A stretch of DNA of 64,000 nucleotides from Pyronema omphalodes. Taxonomy: Eukaryota > Ascomycota > Pezizomycetes > Pezizales > Pyronemataceae. The DNA lies in the NCBI GenBank assembly GCA_024516155.1, contig JAJJXM010000025.1, positions 186,001-250,000 of the forward strand, written 5' to 3'. Numbering within the stretch: the stretch's first letter is position 1; each line of letters begins with the position of its first letter. The translations under genes were made by a program, and so were the position numbers. The notes below the pieces were generated by a model, which saw only the letters and a list, made by a program, of their open reading frames with translations, was not told the origin of the DNA and did no database searches. Shown one piece after another: positions 31,742 through 44,253 of the stretch.

Positions 31742-34700
31742 CTTTTGTGGTTTTTTGCTATTCTATGGCCTTGTTGAACCTGCAAAACCTCAGTTGTTTC
31801 TCTATTCTCTCTCCTCTTTTCTCTTCTGGCTTGAGCGCCAAACAGGGCAGGGTCGCGCAGTATAGTGAGACACCAATGCTTGAAGGCTATTGGTTAATAG
31901 AGTAGTTCAACCGGCTGGTGTAGATCGTCGTCAAGCAAAAAAGTGCAGCAGTTGGGGTTGTCGCGTAAGGAATTGCGATTTAGATTGAAGTTTCTCGCTC
32001 GCGCACAAGTTGAAGACCGGCCTCGATAAGAATGTGATTTCGACTGGACCTGCTAGTGAATTCAGAAATTCTATTCTGCACTGTGATTGCTGCGCTTGAC
32101 TGTATGTATCGTTTTGTCTGGTTCGTCCGCTCGCTCGCTCGCTCGCCGCCTCGCTGCGTCGTGTCGTATCGTCCGCGCTTCGTCGTGTTTGCGCGCGTTG
32201 CTAGATGCTCCGTCCTGCTGGCATCTGTCTTTCTTTTCGAATTTTGGGTGGGTTGTGCGGCTTGATGAGGAGTCGTTTAGTCGTTGAGATGAAGCGACCA
32301 ATGTCTTTGTAGATCGCAATAGACTGTTCCTTTGGCAGCTAGGCTAGCAGATCAGATCCGTAACAGGACGGAGGAACTTTGTTTTTGTGTGTCGATTGAA
32401 ACTACCGTCGATCCCATCTGTGGCGCGGGAAGTGCGATATGTCGTCTGGGTTATTTCTGGGCAGCGAGCGCAGCACGACAGGGAGTTGTGTACATGGAAA
32501 AAGGCAAGGACGGTAAGCAACGGTCATCATGGAAATGATATTCCCCTAAATGATCCAATCGGGCGCATAGATACAATCTCAGCCACGGTTAATCTACGAA
32601 TTCAGATGATTATGACATGTTTGATTTTATTATTTTTTTTGATTTAATTTCTCGCGTTGTTGCGTGCTCGCTACCTTATCTGGGTATCTCTCAATACAGA
32701 CAGAGAAAGAGATATCTGAGAGTTGATTTGCCATTAGTTTTGTGTGGTGGATGTAGTGTTATTGCGTTAATGTCAGGTACAGGACCACGAGCACGAATCG
32801 ATTGGTGGTTGTGTTTTATTCGCTTGGAAGGATGGGTTGGCTGAGTTTGGGTGCCTTCTAGCCATTTCTTTATTGAGTTTGGTGATGTTCTAATGAGTAT
32901 AGTTTTTTCTTAATTTAATCTAGTTATTACTTTATTGAGTCTAGTTGTTGATTAATTTATTCTAGTCATTCCTTTATTCAGTCTTGTCATCTCTGTACTC
33001 ATCCTACAATTACAACTGTAATTCATACATCGCACTCTGTCAATTACACCAACTCATCGATCAGCATCCACCCGTTTGACAACCACATCACATCTCATTC
33101 TTTGTTTCCCATTCAATAAGGCTGTCAAGCACATTACTCCTCATCCCATCCTTCGGAAGCAATCGCAATCACAATCGCAATCATCCCAAGTGACGTCCCC
33201 GTTCCTGAAGCTATAATTTAGTGGCGAGCACTATACAAATTAACCCCAAAGCAGTTTAGACATTAAGTGGGGCGAAGCCTCGAAGGCGAAGGGGGGGAGG
33301 AGGGGAAGGGAGAGAGGGGGGAGAGGTCCCAGGAAATCAATTAACCGTACAAACAAAATCACGTGTGCTGCGTCATTGCCCGGGAATATCTCATCGCAAG
33401 CATCTGCTCAGGCAGAAAATAAGAGCGATCATTGGTCGGTCTGTCAAGCATAGCTCATCTCAATGATGATGACGTATGTATCCTGTCATGTATCCCGCTC
33501 GTATCTGTATCTGTAGCAGTAGAAGCTGAAACAGAAACAAGCAGAAGCAGAATTATCTCCGAAAGTAATAAACAGACAAACAACCACACCGATGAACGGA
33601 AAAACTAACATAAGTTCCACCACTATATGAAAGAAAAAAAAAACCCTCGTGCTCGCGCGCAATGATCACCTCTGTGCCTGTACATAACCACAGGTCCATA
33701 GCCTAGCCGGACTGTGGATTGGCACCATGCTTTCAAATTCCGCGTAAAATATCGAAAGACTAGCCGTCATAGCTTCATATTAGCTCATGCTCATGGATGT
33801 GAAAGTTATTAGCACCATGAGTAGCTCGTAGTAGATATGAGCCCAAAGCTCCAGCCAGCCTGTGTCAGTGAAAGTCTACGAACTCGGAACGCCTGCGCCA
33901 CCACGCACGCACGCACCATACCTTCAAAAAATCCGAATTTGAATCCGAATCCGAAACCACAGCAGTGGAAAAAAAAAAAGATAGAACCCTAAAACCGCCG
34001 GTCGGTTACTATGGTCGGTTATGTTACTATTTCATAAGTTTCTAGAAGCCTTGATCGAGGTTTCCTTCGGAGTTCCCAGGTTCTAGATTCCGATGTTTTA
34101 AGGGGTTCTAGCAGCGTCAGTCCATTATGTCTATGGTGGCTACTATTTTTTTTTTTTATTTTGGCATCTGGGCTGAGGAATCTAGGGATTTTCTTGGCCG
34201 ATAATATGCATGTGTGTATGGAATTTGGACTCCGAGTAAGAGTTTATGGTGATTTGAGTACATATGCTATGGTAGATGAGATTGAGAGTACATAGGGAGG
34301 TAGATGGAATTGAGAAAGATGCAAAAGGCTTCAATGTTTCAAAATAAGTTTCAAACGCAAATGCGCGCCAGGCTACTATACCGCCATACATGGTCTATGG
34401 AAATTAGCATCGGTATCCACATCCCCATCCCCACTATCAACATTACCGGTGAGATGGTAAATATCCTACATAAATTGATTCTATGCCGAATCCTATTATC
34501 CTATAATTCTACCATCTCGAATTCTCTCCAACAAATAAGCCAAAGTTCCAGGGCCGCAGATAATAGATAATGGATTTCATCATCACTAACACGTACTGCT
34601 TTTTTCCTAACTCTCGACTCTGGGCCCTCGAACCCCTATACGGTTCTTTAGCACACAGCTATAGGATTGGTTTATGTATATGTACAGAGGTATGAATAGA

Positions 34701-37700
34701 GGTATGGACATATATATGGCTATAGGCATAGATACCTTACCGCAACATACTGCACCTTGCCCTCTATATGGATCAAATCACCCCCTGGCTTGTAACATAC
34801 ATATACCCTATAATGCATGAGCTTACACACTGGCTTATACCATACATACATCATTATCAAACACTATACACAATAAACTATACACCATATATACACAGTT
34901 CCCGCACTCTAAGCTCTGGGGGAAACTAATATATGTACACTGAATATATGTAGAATAAAACATCGAAAATATTGAAATCATCAAAAATCATCAAAAATCA
35001 TCAAAAATCTTCCCCTAAAGGAAAAACAAAATGTGGATCAAAAAGTCTCCTAGTTGCGGATAATTGCTTATCCCGTATACATCATAAAAAAGATTCATAA
35101 ACCGAAAATTTAGATATTTCAACATTCCAACATTCGAAGCTTTCTTTTCTTTACTTTCTTGTCTCGATTTACTTGTCTAAATCAAAATCACAATCCCACT
35201 TATATAACAAAGTACTCAGTACATAGCACATAATCCAGTTGTAAAAACAGTGATAAAAAAAGAAGCCAATATAATACACCTACTACCTACTACCTGTTGC
35301 CTTCTACCTGTTATATACCTACCCCGTAATTCACACAATTCGCAGTTACAATACCCGAGGCAACCAAGTCTCAGCCCACTGCACTGCAATATCAACAAAC
35401 ACCCGTGACGCATCAAAATTACCCACCTGGTATTTATATTCTATGCTCCATGTTGAGATGTGCTTGATTCGTTGGGTTGTGGAAGTGTATGCTGATAAGG
35501 CATGCCCTGTATGTATGGTTTATATGTAGCTTCTTTCGTTGTGCTAGCTCATATATAATTCATTAACTGCTTGCGTTATCCACCTCCACCTTTTCTTCTC
35601 CTCTCATTACTGCACTCTTTGCTACTCCATACTCCATACTCCATACTCCATACTCCATACTCCATACTCCATACTCCATACTCCATACTCCATACTCCAT
35701 ACTCCATACTCCATACTCCATACTCCATACTCCATACTCCATACTCCATACTCCATACTCCATACTCCATACTCCATACTCCATACTCCATACTCCATAC
35801 TCCATACTCCATACTCCATACTCCATACTCCATACTCCATACTCCATTCTCAACTCAACCCAACCCAACTCAACTTAACCCAACTCAACTCAACGAGACA
35901 GGACATCCATACTTTATACTTAAGTAAGGTTTCGGAAGGCGAAAGGTCCTATGGGATTACTAGTGCATTGCCCCGGCTGGAAGCAATATGGTAGGTTGAG
36001 ATTCGATGTAATTACAAAAGAAAAAATACCTCACCATCTTTCCCCAGTGTGTGGGTAGGAGTTTTTCAATAACACATCGACAATCAGATAGATAGACAAT
36101 ATATAGATAGACAATGAATCTCTGGATCTTACAATGAAAAAAACCCGAGACGGAAAAAAACAGTTGCCGGTAAATAGCGTGATTATTAAAAATTTCTTGT
36201 CATTTGATTAATATCATAATCCATTGTCCAAGAACGTCGAAAACTGGAGCATTCCATAATTGCATAGCACTGTACCTGGAACTACCAACTACATGACACC
36301 AATCAGGTTGCAGTGCTTCGTACCTGGACTACAACGGTGCTTTCTGGGCGAACTTTAATAATCACAAATTTTGCTGTGAAGCATAGTCTATCACTCGTGC
36401 TGCTTATGGACTGCTCTTGAGGAAAAACGTTTTATTTGTTAGGGATTAGAGAATAGAAGGAATATAGTAAAATTGAAGGAGTTTAGTTATATAGGATGGA
36501 TTAGAAGAGAAATATTCAGCGCAGAGGATGTTATAAATGTCAGTCAAAAGCTAGGGGATATTATGTTGTGTTTAGGAAAGAACATAGATACAACTGTGAT
36601 TCCTACTCAACCCTAATGATAACTAGAAATTTTCTAGAAACTTGACTGTAACGTACGATCATTTACCACCTGCTTTATGCTGGGGGATACTCCGCAAGGT
36701 TATAGCATGCGCGGCTTATCAATGTACCCCGTGCGGAAGCAAAAGACTACATATACATAACCAGTCACAAGGATATTTATATTTCCCTTTGAAACGGTTC
36801 TTTAATACCTCCAAGTTTATCGAATTCATAGAGCATCTCTAACACTCTTAACATCCCTGGCACCTTTGGGGGAGAGAGTGGGCGGGGGGGCGGACAGCAG
36901 TTATAATGCATCTTACATGCACGTTATACTCAACTCAACTAAACACTCAAGATTCAACATCCTCATCCGCCCCAGTCAACCAACCAACCATCCCACCTTT
37001 TTTCGCTCTCTCATAACCACACAATCTTTACAAGACTTTCAAGATCTTAACTATTTTCCTCAAGTCTTATGTATAACGTCCTGAGTCTCAGTCTACCGTC
37101 TCATCTAATTCCTTCTCGAAACTGGCTCCTGGATTTCCAAATCCCCGCTATTGATGCTGGAAGTATTGATTTTGATACTGAAATGCTGACATAGATAAGG
37201 GAAAGATTTCGATACTTGTGAAGCTTTTTCTGATGGATTATGGAGCGTATATGGCTCTAGACTATTTTGACGCGAAAGAAAATCAGCATGGAGAACACCA
37301 GGGTACTGTGGCTCCAAAGACGAAGAGTGTAGGCCTTCAGGATTACAGACGGGGGACTAATGATGTATATTAACATATACCACAATTATGCGTCGTGACA
37401 TCGCGGGCCGTTGACTAGAAACAGAAAAACAAAAGAAGAAGAAGAAGAAAGAGAGAAAAACAGGGGGAAAAGAATGGTATCATGATACAGTGACATAATG
37501 ACATGAAACAACATAACATGACATAAGATTCTCCTTAATTCTCCGAAATTCCAAACAAATTCCAGAAAAATCATCCCCTCAGCCCTTCTCAACAAGCTCA
37601 ACATTTTCCAACCTTCTCCAACCATGTCAACCTTTTCCAATTTTTCTCAACTGATATTCCGCATATTCTGCATATTTGCACCCAACATCCTCCGTTATAA

Positions 37701-38776
37701 CCTCACCGTACCCCATACCATAATACAAACCCTCCCCTATACCCATACCCCAGCAACCACTTACAAAACCTCGATAAAACCTCCACAAACTCCACAAAGC
37801 ACTTCAGCCAATTGCGATAAACCCCATAACATGTGGCTCCACTGTGGCTCCACTGTGGCACTGCATGTAACTAGCGCCTGCAAGGTCTGTAGCCCTGTAG
37901 CCTTGTACGGGATGTAAGATAAGCGCGCGGTACGCCGGTACGCTTGTGCTGGGATGTAGAGACGGGGGGGTAGGTGACGATACGTAGCAGAAATTTAATG
38001 GAGGGGAGTAACTGAGGGGGTTATGGATTCGATGGATTCGGTCGGTGGATTTGATGGAGCACCATATTGTTTGTATCTGGATGAGTGAGTGATGGGGTTT
38101 GGGGATTCTGAAAATGGGGGGGAGGGGGTTGCTTATGGTACGATGTGTTGATAGGTTGATTGATATTGATGTTAATATTTTTGATATTGATGTTGGAGGT
38201 TGAAGGGCAGATAGATTTTGTGGTTATTGAAGTTTTTTTACATAGCGAGGATCATTACTGGCTTCTAAAAAGGGAAGATTAGCGAGGCGGTGGATCGTAT
38301 GTATGTAGGTATATAGGACATTGGGATGAACTCAAAACCCGATACTAGTACATACCCCGATTTCCAATTCCCGATTTCTTGATGCTTCGCATATTAAGGC
38401 TTATGTCGTTCTGGAATAGCTGCAAAAAAACAATTCAAGAAACCAGTGAGGGTAAGCAAGCTTCTATAGCTCTAAGGTAACTATGATACAGAAAAAACAA
38501 AAAACAACTATGTAGTATATGTAGTATGTAGTATACAATTCTGATTCTACATTTTGACTCCTTATAGACCTAATCGAATCCATCTATCTATTTATCTCCA
38601 TCTCTAACCATGCCTAATCTTAATCGTACATCGCCTTTTGTAAATATCCTTCTACCTTTTATATTCCCGAAATCCCATCCAAACTCCAAATTATCATCAT
38701 TTTCAAATCGAATCCTTTCTGGTATTATTTTATCTAATCCCTCTACCTCTTTTAATTCTTTTTTTCTATCTTTTTT
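31742..38776. other. Seven-kilobase stretch without a recognisable gene
   Basis: Only short, non-conserved open frames occur. Contents include CGCTCG-rich DNA upstream of the PH-LRR gene (about 32,130-32,200), AT-rich unique sequence, a 32-copy heptamer array (35,624-35,847), a CAACT/CAACC-rich stretch just after it, and G-rich pieces near 38,000-38,120. No tRNA or rRNA was recognised. A long non-coding RNA or rapidly evolving gene cannot be excluded. Confidence 0.6.
35624..35847. repeat. Heptamer array, 32 copies of ACTCCAT
   Basis: 224 bp of period 7 with no interruption that I can see. Because 7 is not a multiple of 3 and the unit has no stop in any phase, long spurious open frames arise on both strands (MEYGVWS repeated on the minus strand, LHTPYSI on the plus strand). 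Confidence 0.97.
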
Positions 38777-40978
38777 TTACCTCGCACTGGTGCTCTTGAA
38801 AACAATCTTCTCCTTGTTTTCCTCCTTCAACCTCCTCTTACTCTCATACTCTCTACCCTGTATCGCCATATCCAAAACCATAGCCTTGTATCCTCCAAAG
38901 CTCTTAACGGTTTCATCATTTCCCAAAAACTTCCTCTGCTGTTTCTTAACATACTCGTAGTAAATCTCCTTTCTTCCCTCATCAGTCAATTCCGTAAACT
39001 TGTAGTCAACCTCCCAAGTATCAGATTCCGACAGGTACTCAGGTCTAGTAACCTTATCCCCATTAACTTTTGAGATATGTTCAAGACGCAAGACAACAAA
39101 AGGTCTATGTTTCTTCTTCTCCTCCGCGACCTGGTCTAATCCCTCGGCAAGAGTGGGGTCGATAACGGCATCGGGATTTCCTCCATCAACTGCTGCATCG
39201 ATTGCTGCATCCTTCTCTTTAAGTGCCTCCATAGCTTCCTCCAAGTTGATTTCCTCCGCCTCGGCCTCTTCTCCTCTTGCCTGGCGTTCCAACATTTCTT
39301 GGTGTGCTTTGATCTTGGCTGCCATACGCTCCATGAAACCGGCGGCGTTTGCATCCTTGGCATTCTGGATGGCGTCAATCTCTTCCTCCTCCATAGGCTC
39401 AAACACAATTCCCATTTGGTCGAATTTATCCTGGTTAGTGTTGAAGAAGATTCTAAGAGATTTTCCAGGGAATCGCTGAGTAGCTTGATCCAAAGTCGAG
39501 TTCAACATCTTGAGGGAAAGTCTAAACTCCTGATCACCGATTCCAGATCCAGGACCCTCATGGATAGCAGCATCCATCTCGTCAAGAGAGATATACTGGA
39601 AACCAAAGATTTTCTCCGTGTTATGGAATGCAACGAAAATTCCATCCATACGTCCCATACGAACTTGCATGGAGTATTTCAAGAAAGCAGAACGGATCAT
39701 GTCGAAGTATTCACGCTCGAAGGACTGCCAGTTACCGGTACGAGAAAGAATCTGGTATCCTGCTCCGACGGGGAAGTTGGCAACATCGATACGGACGGCG
39801 CAGACGGCACGGGTTTTTAGGTCGAACATTCCAGTTCCCGGAAGACGATCATCGTGGGCGTCTAGCTGGGAACGCATAAGGAAATCTCCAAAGGTTGAGT
39901 AGTTGTAGGTTTCCGGGGCGTTACGGTCTTCCTCGGATAAGGCGTGGGAGTTTGTCTTGCGGTATTGCTCGTAGGTTTCAGGGTCCATGGTAAGCATTTT
40001 CTCCATGCTGCGTCCGAGGAAGGAAAGAACGTTGTCTTCATCCCAGGCTTTATCCGCGTCAATAGCGTAGGTTCCATCTCCCTTGTGACGGAGGAAGATA
40101 GAGGTAGGGCAACGGGTGAGCTGGGTGAATTGAATGCTGGATTCGGAGAAAGACCGGGAAAGAGAAGAGATGTTCAATTGACGCCATCCGGAGAGTAGGA
40201 AATGGAAATGTTGTAGAATTCCGGTCATGGAGGAGGTCGATCCCATGTATTTGCGCTCCGTTTGCTTCAAGATGGCTTGGAGCTTTGTGTCCTTGGATGA
40301 GGTAATGTAGGCTCCGGTGGCATCGAAATCAAACTCAGTAACTGGCATAATGTTCTGAAGGTATGGGTCAAAGTTGTAGACGCGGGAACGAGGGTCCTGG
40401 AGGTAAGTAACTCCCGGGCTATCAGGAGAGTCAGCATTGAGTTTTATTGCGTGGATGCGGGGGCGGGGTAGAGGTACTTGAAGAGCACGCGGTCAAGCCC
40501 ATGGCGGAGAGTTGCGACAGGTGGTTGGTTAGGGATAATGACAGCTATTCCAGATATCAGTATTCACTTCTGGTGCTTTATGTTCCCGGATATAATTCAA
40601 CATACGCTCGATCATTTCGTTCTTAACGTGAGCCCCCTTCACCTCCAGCACGGGTTTCCAGAGCTCGTCTTCTGATCTAGCTCTGGTAGTCTTCTTCATT
40701 GCGCCTTTAATGGATGTTCCAATTTCATCCGCAACTTTGCTTTTCTTTACGGACTCTTTGACAGATGCGGACTTCTTTGCTGCCTTCTTGGATGCAGTCT
40801 CCGCCTTTTTGGAGGTTTGTTTGGCGGGTTTCAATGCCGCGGCAGTGTCGGCCGTGGCGGCCACGGCAGAGTTGAATCGCTTCGGAACATGTTGACAGAA
40901 GGCGCAAACGAAGGGGGTTTTTCGAAGCTGTCTGATGGGGCCCGGCGTAACGGTGCGATGAATTGCTGTGCGTAACAT
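38777..40978 (-). CDS. PET127: Pet127-like mitochondrial RNA-processing protein
   Basis: Pet127 is a mitochondrial membrane-associated nuclease of the PD-(D/E)XK superfamily that trims mRNA 5' ends and degrades RNA. Exons on the minus strand are 40978-40606, 40544-40478 and 40418-38777, giving 693 aa (yeast Pet127 is about 800). The N-terminus (MLRTAIHRTVTPGPIRQLRK) is basic with no acidic residues, as a mitochondrial presequence should be. A Lys/Ala-rich linker follows, then the conserved core: PPVATLRHGLDRVLFNPGVT, LQDPRSRVYNFDPYLQ, SSMTGILQHFHFLLSGWRQL, SIFLRHKGDGTYAIDADKAWD, HDDRLPGTGMFDLKTRAVCA and MQVRMGRMDGIFVAFHNTEK. The first intron (40545-40605, GTATGT...TAG) must be removed, because unspliced translation hits a stop; the 67-nt middle exon is the shortest. 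A Glu-rich insert lies at about 480-530. Confidence 0.9.
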
Positions 40979-43900
40979 TGTTGCTGTAGTGGGGCAACAA
41001 AATTTGGAAGTTTGAAGTGCGCTTTGTTTCTCGCTAGACAGGATGAAAATTATTGAGCACGTGACGAGACTAAAGAGATGAGTCTAATCCTGGTTCTGTA
41101 AGGATCGACACCGCTTGGCGGACGCTTCCATGCTTGAGCCGAGTTCGGTCGCGGTTGCAATGTTGAAGGAACGGCATTAGCCGCAGGGAGTGACGTAGGA
41201 ATGGATGACAGATGCAATGCGAGGCTGATGAGAGAAACGAAAGAGACGAGAAAATACACAACAGGAGCAGATTCCGGAAACGTCACGAAAGGGTCTGCGG
41301 TTCGCTACCGATTTGGAGGAGAAATCCAGCACGGCGGATAAGGCAAGATGGACAGATGCGTTACCAGAGATTTGTTCACTTTGATGAAGATTGTGAATTC
41401 AAGAGACAAAACTAAGGCATGAGAGACAATATTACGGCACCGTTGCACAATTTCTGATCTTCTTTTATTCACTATAAGTCCGTGCAGTCGTTGCCGGTGA
41501 CCATTATCTTTGATTCAAATACAATTACCCCGAATTCAGGCCGAACCAGAAAATCAGATGGGCAGTCACGCTCTCGACCAGAACCAAAGTGTACTTGCAC
41601 CTAATCAGCATACACTAAACAATTGATCTGAGTATACCTCCTGAAATCTGCTTTTCTTCTTCTCATCACCAGTGTGGCTAGATTGTAGTAATTTCGTTTG
41701 CCCCTTCGGTTGCCATGGCCGAGCAATGCCTCAGCAGCCCTATGGACTCATAGAGTTTGATATTGCCCTAGATCGTCCATAGAGCAAAGCCACCCCACCA
41801 AAATTCGATGAGGAAATACGATGTTCCAAAGGACTAAATTCTCCTATAAATGCATGCGTCCTGTTATTTCCACGCGGATCAGTCAAACGTCGACTTTCTG
41901 GAAGCTCGAAAAGAATATCTGAGCGGGAGATCGACAGCTAATGAGACCCCTGTCGATATCAATTTGGAGATCTGTGCTAAGGAGTTATTGAGGATGATCG
42001 AGGGCTGGAGATTTCATCGAGTCAACCAGATGGCGCAAAGTGGTTGATACTGCCGGATTCCAAGTGCCGGAATAGTCTGTTGATGGAAAGGATCGATGGC
42101 GCTCTCATGCAGAATTATCCAACCAGTAGCTGAACACGAAGACGCCCTGAGGAGATGAGAAGCCGGTTGGAGCATCGTGATGTACTGCTTGCATCGATTT
42201 CAGAATGGTCTGCAGCTATGTATTCTTGTTCTGGAAGCTCGTGTTTGCCATGAGTTGTGGATATTGGTTGTTTTGTGAGACTCTCCTTGGATGACAGTGT
42301 TTATGCCAAACTGGAACAACTGACCGCTCCTCGCCACCTGCACTTTTTCTCTGGCTTGCAGGTGCTTCTCTTTTTCACTTCTCCTCTCCTTCAGCATCTC
42401 TCATCTCTCCCTCCCCACTGTTTCGCTCCTCCGTTATCTCCTTCCCCCGTTCCCCCCCTCATCCCCCTCTGAGGCTTGCCTGTGTCTAAAACTGCCCCTC
42501 TTCCTCCACTTCTGCCTCTGTCCGCCAAGAGTAATTTCATCTCATAAGCGCAGGACCCCCTAGCCTAAACTGGCCGGCGCCCTATTGTTCTCTTACCTAA
42601 GTAGGCAGCTAGACTGCATCTGGTCTAGTCGCGTTTCACCGACTGCGGCTACTCTGCTATGAAACTCGGCGACAGGGCCAGGGGGCGAATCCGAAACTGA
42701 AGCGCCAAATTCTGAAGCAATCGGAGTTCGTAGTTGAGGCAGAGGGCGGCTCAGGGTGAGAGGACGCATCATTCGCATCAGATGGCCAGTCGCCTCGGTG
42801 GACACGAGGAAGGTATCGCAGCGAAGGACAGACCGTGAAATCGTTCATATGCAAAACTCACCTGCCCGGATCGCATTAATTAAAATCAAACAGAGGCAGT
42901 GCTGGGACGGTGGTGGAGCAGATATGAGGGCCGGGAGCGTAGAGTAGATGAGTGTTGCTGGGGAATGAAAGAATGGATGGGATGGGATGGGATGGGGGAA
43001 GAAACGAGGAATAAACACCAAATGCAACAGAATATCGATATCAAATGAAAACACGAAATACGAAATGCTGCAGAATGTCAATATGAAATCGACATGAAAT
43101 ACGAAATGCTGCAGAATGTTGATATGAAATTATTAACATGAAATATGAAATACGAAATACGAAATACGAAATACAAACACTTCGAAATCCTCGCACTCGA
43201 AATCCACTCAAACTCCTCCGAAGCGCCCATTTCCTTTTCCCCCCGTTTTCTCACAAGAGATATTCATCCGGTGGTCTGTTGGCCCTGGCGGTACCGCTCC
43301 TAAGCAGGGTGTGTTGTAGCTCTGTCTCGTCTTTGCATTCGCCAATGCATAAGACAAATAATTGATCGAGATTGTCGCCACTCCATAGGCTGGAGATGAT
43401 GGGAATAATCCATTATTTACAAGAAAATAAGATAATTATCGAATTGCACTTGTCTACGTTTGTATTCGACTATAGCTATCTCACATTGCACTTGTCTACG
43501 TTCGTCTTCGACAATAGTTATCTCACTCAATCATAATCCAATCCGAATTACTCCAATACCCGCCCGTCTCTGGCCGCTTCCTGGACAACTCCCTGAGATC
43601 CCTCACTTCCCCGTTCTGCTCATTCTTGTCCTGTCCTTCTCCTCCACCTCCACTTCTTCCTCCTCTTTCTCATATTCCCTCTTCTCTCTTCCTCCTCCTC
43701 TTGTCCTCCGCTCTCCGCCCTCCTCTCCTCGCTCAACTGAGCGTGTGTACTACTCATCACCACCACCACCACCCACCCCTTGGATTATCCCTCCCCCCTT
43801 CTGGCTGTCGCTCTTCTCGTTCACTAACTCCGCTACTGTCTCATCTTTTTACTGCCGGAATCGCCCTGATTTCCTTCTTTCTCTTTTCCTTAACACGTTT

Positions 43901-44253
43901 CTCGCATTCAACCCCTCTCCTTCTCCCCCTCCCTTCTTCTCCCCCCCACTTTCTTCCTCCCCACACCCCCCATTTATCGGTCAGTTGCATCGGGCTTGTT
44001 ACAACTACACGCCCCAGCCATCCATCAGGGTGTAATAGCCAGGGAGTGAAACAAGAGGTTGCAGGCCATTCATTTCTTCACCACTCCGTGATCCTCGAAC
44101 TCTTTCTCTTTCCCCTTTTTACTCTACAACCTCTTCACTTGGACCGCGCCGCCAAAAAAACACCACCGAGTGTACCAGCCCTCGACTTCGGACCCGGCGC
44201 AGATACACAGCTTCTTACAGCGATATACAACCGAGCTTTGCGCCCTCGTATCA
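40979..44253. other. Gene-free region with simple repeats
   Basis: 3.3 kb between divergent genes. It contains (GGGAT)n at about 42,975-42,998, GAAATAC repeats (43,045-43,175) and a long pyrimidine-rich leader (about 43,560-44,000; CCTCCT, CTTCTC and CCACC runs) before the next ATG. No conserved coding frame is seen. Confidence 0.6.
43045..43175. repeat. GAAATAC-based repeats
   Basis: Two near-identical copies of a unit containing GAAATACGAAATGCTGCAGA followed by ATGT(C/T)(A/G)ATATGAAAT are followed by four tandem GAAATAC heptamers. Confidence 0.8.

Noticed and set aside
35563..35927. Long open frames on both strands across the ACTCCAT array
   Set aside because: They exist only because the heptamer has no stop in any phase; the peptides are pure repeats (MEYGVWS, LHTPYSI).
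39153..39820. Plus-strand frames antisense to PET127
   Set aside because: Shadows of the PET127 exon 3; no independent domain.
40529..40560. Apparent frameshift in PET127 near 40,548
   Set aside because: A canonical GTATGT...TAG intron at 40605-40545 restores frame and phase throughout, so no lesion is needed.
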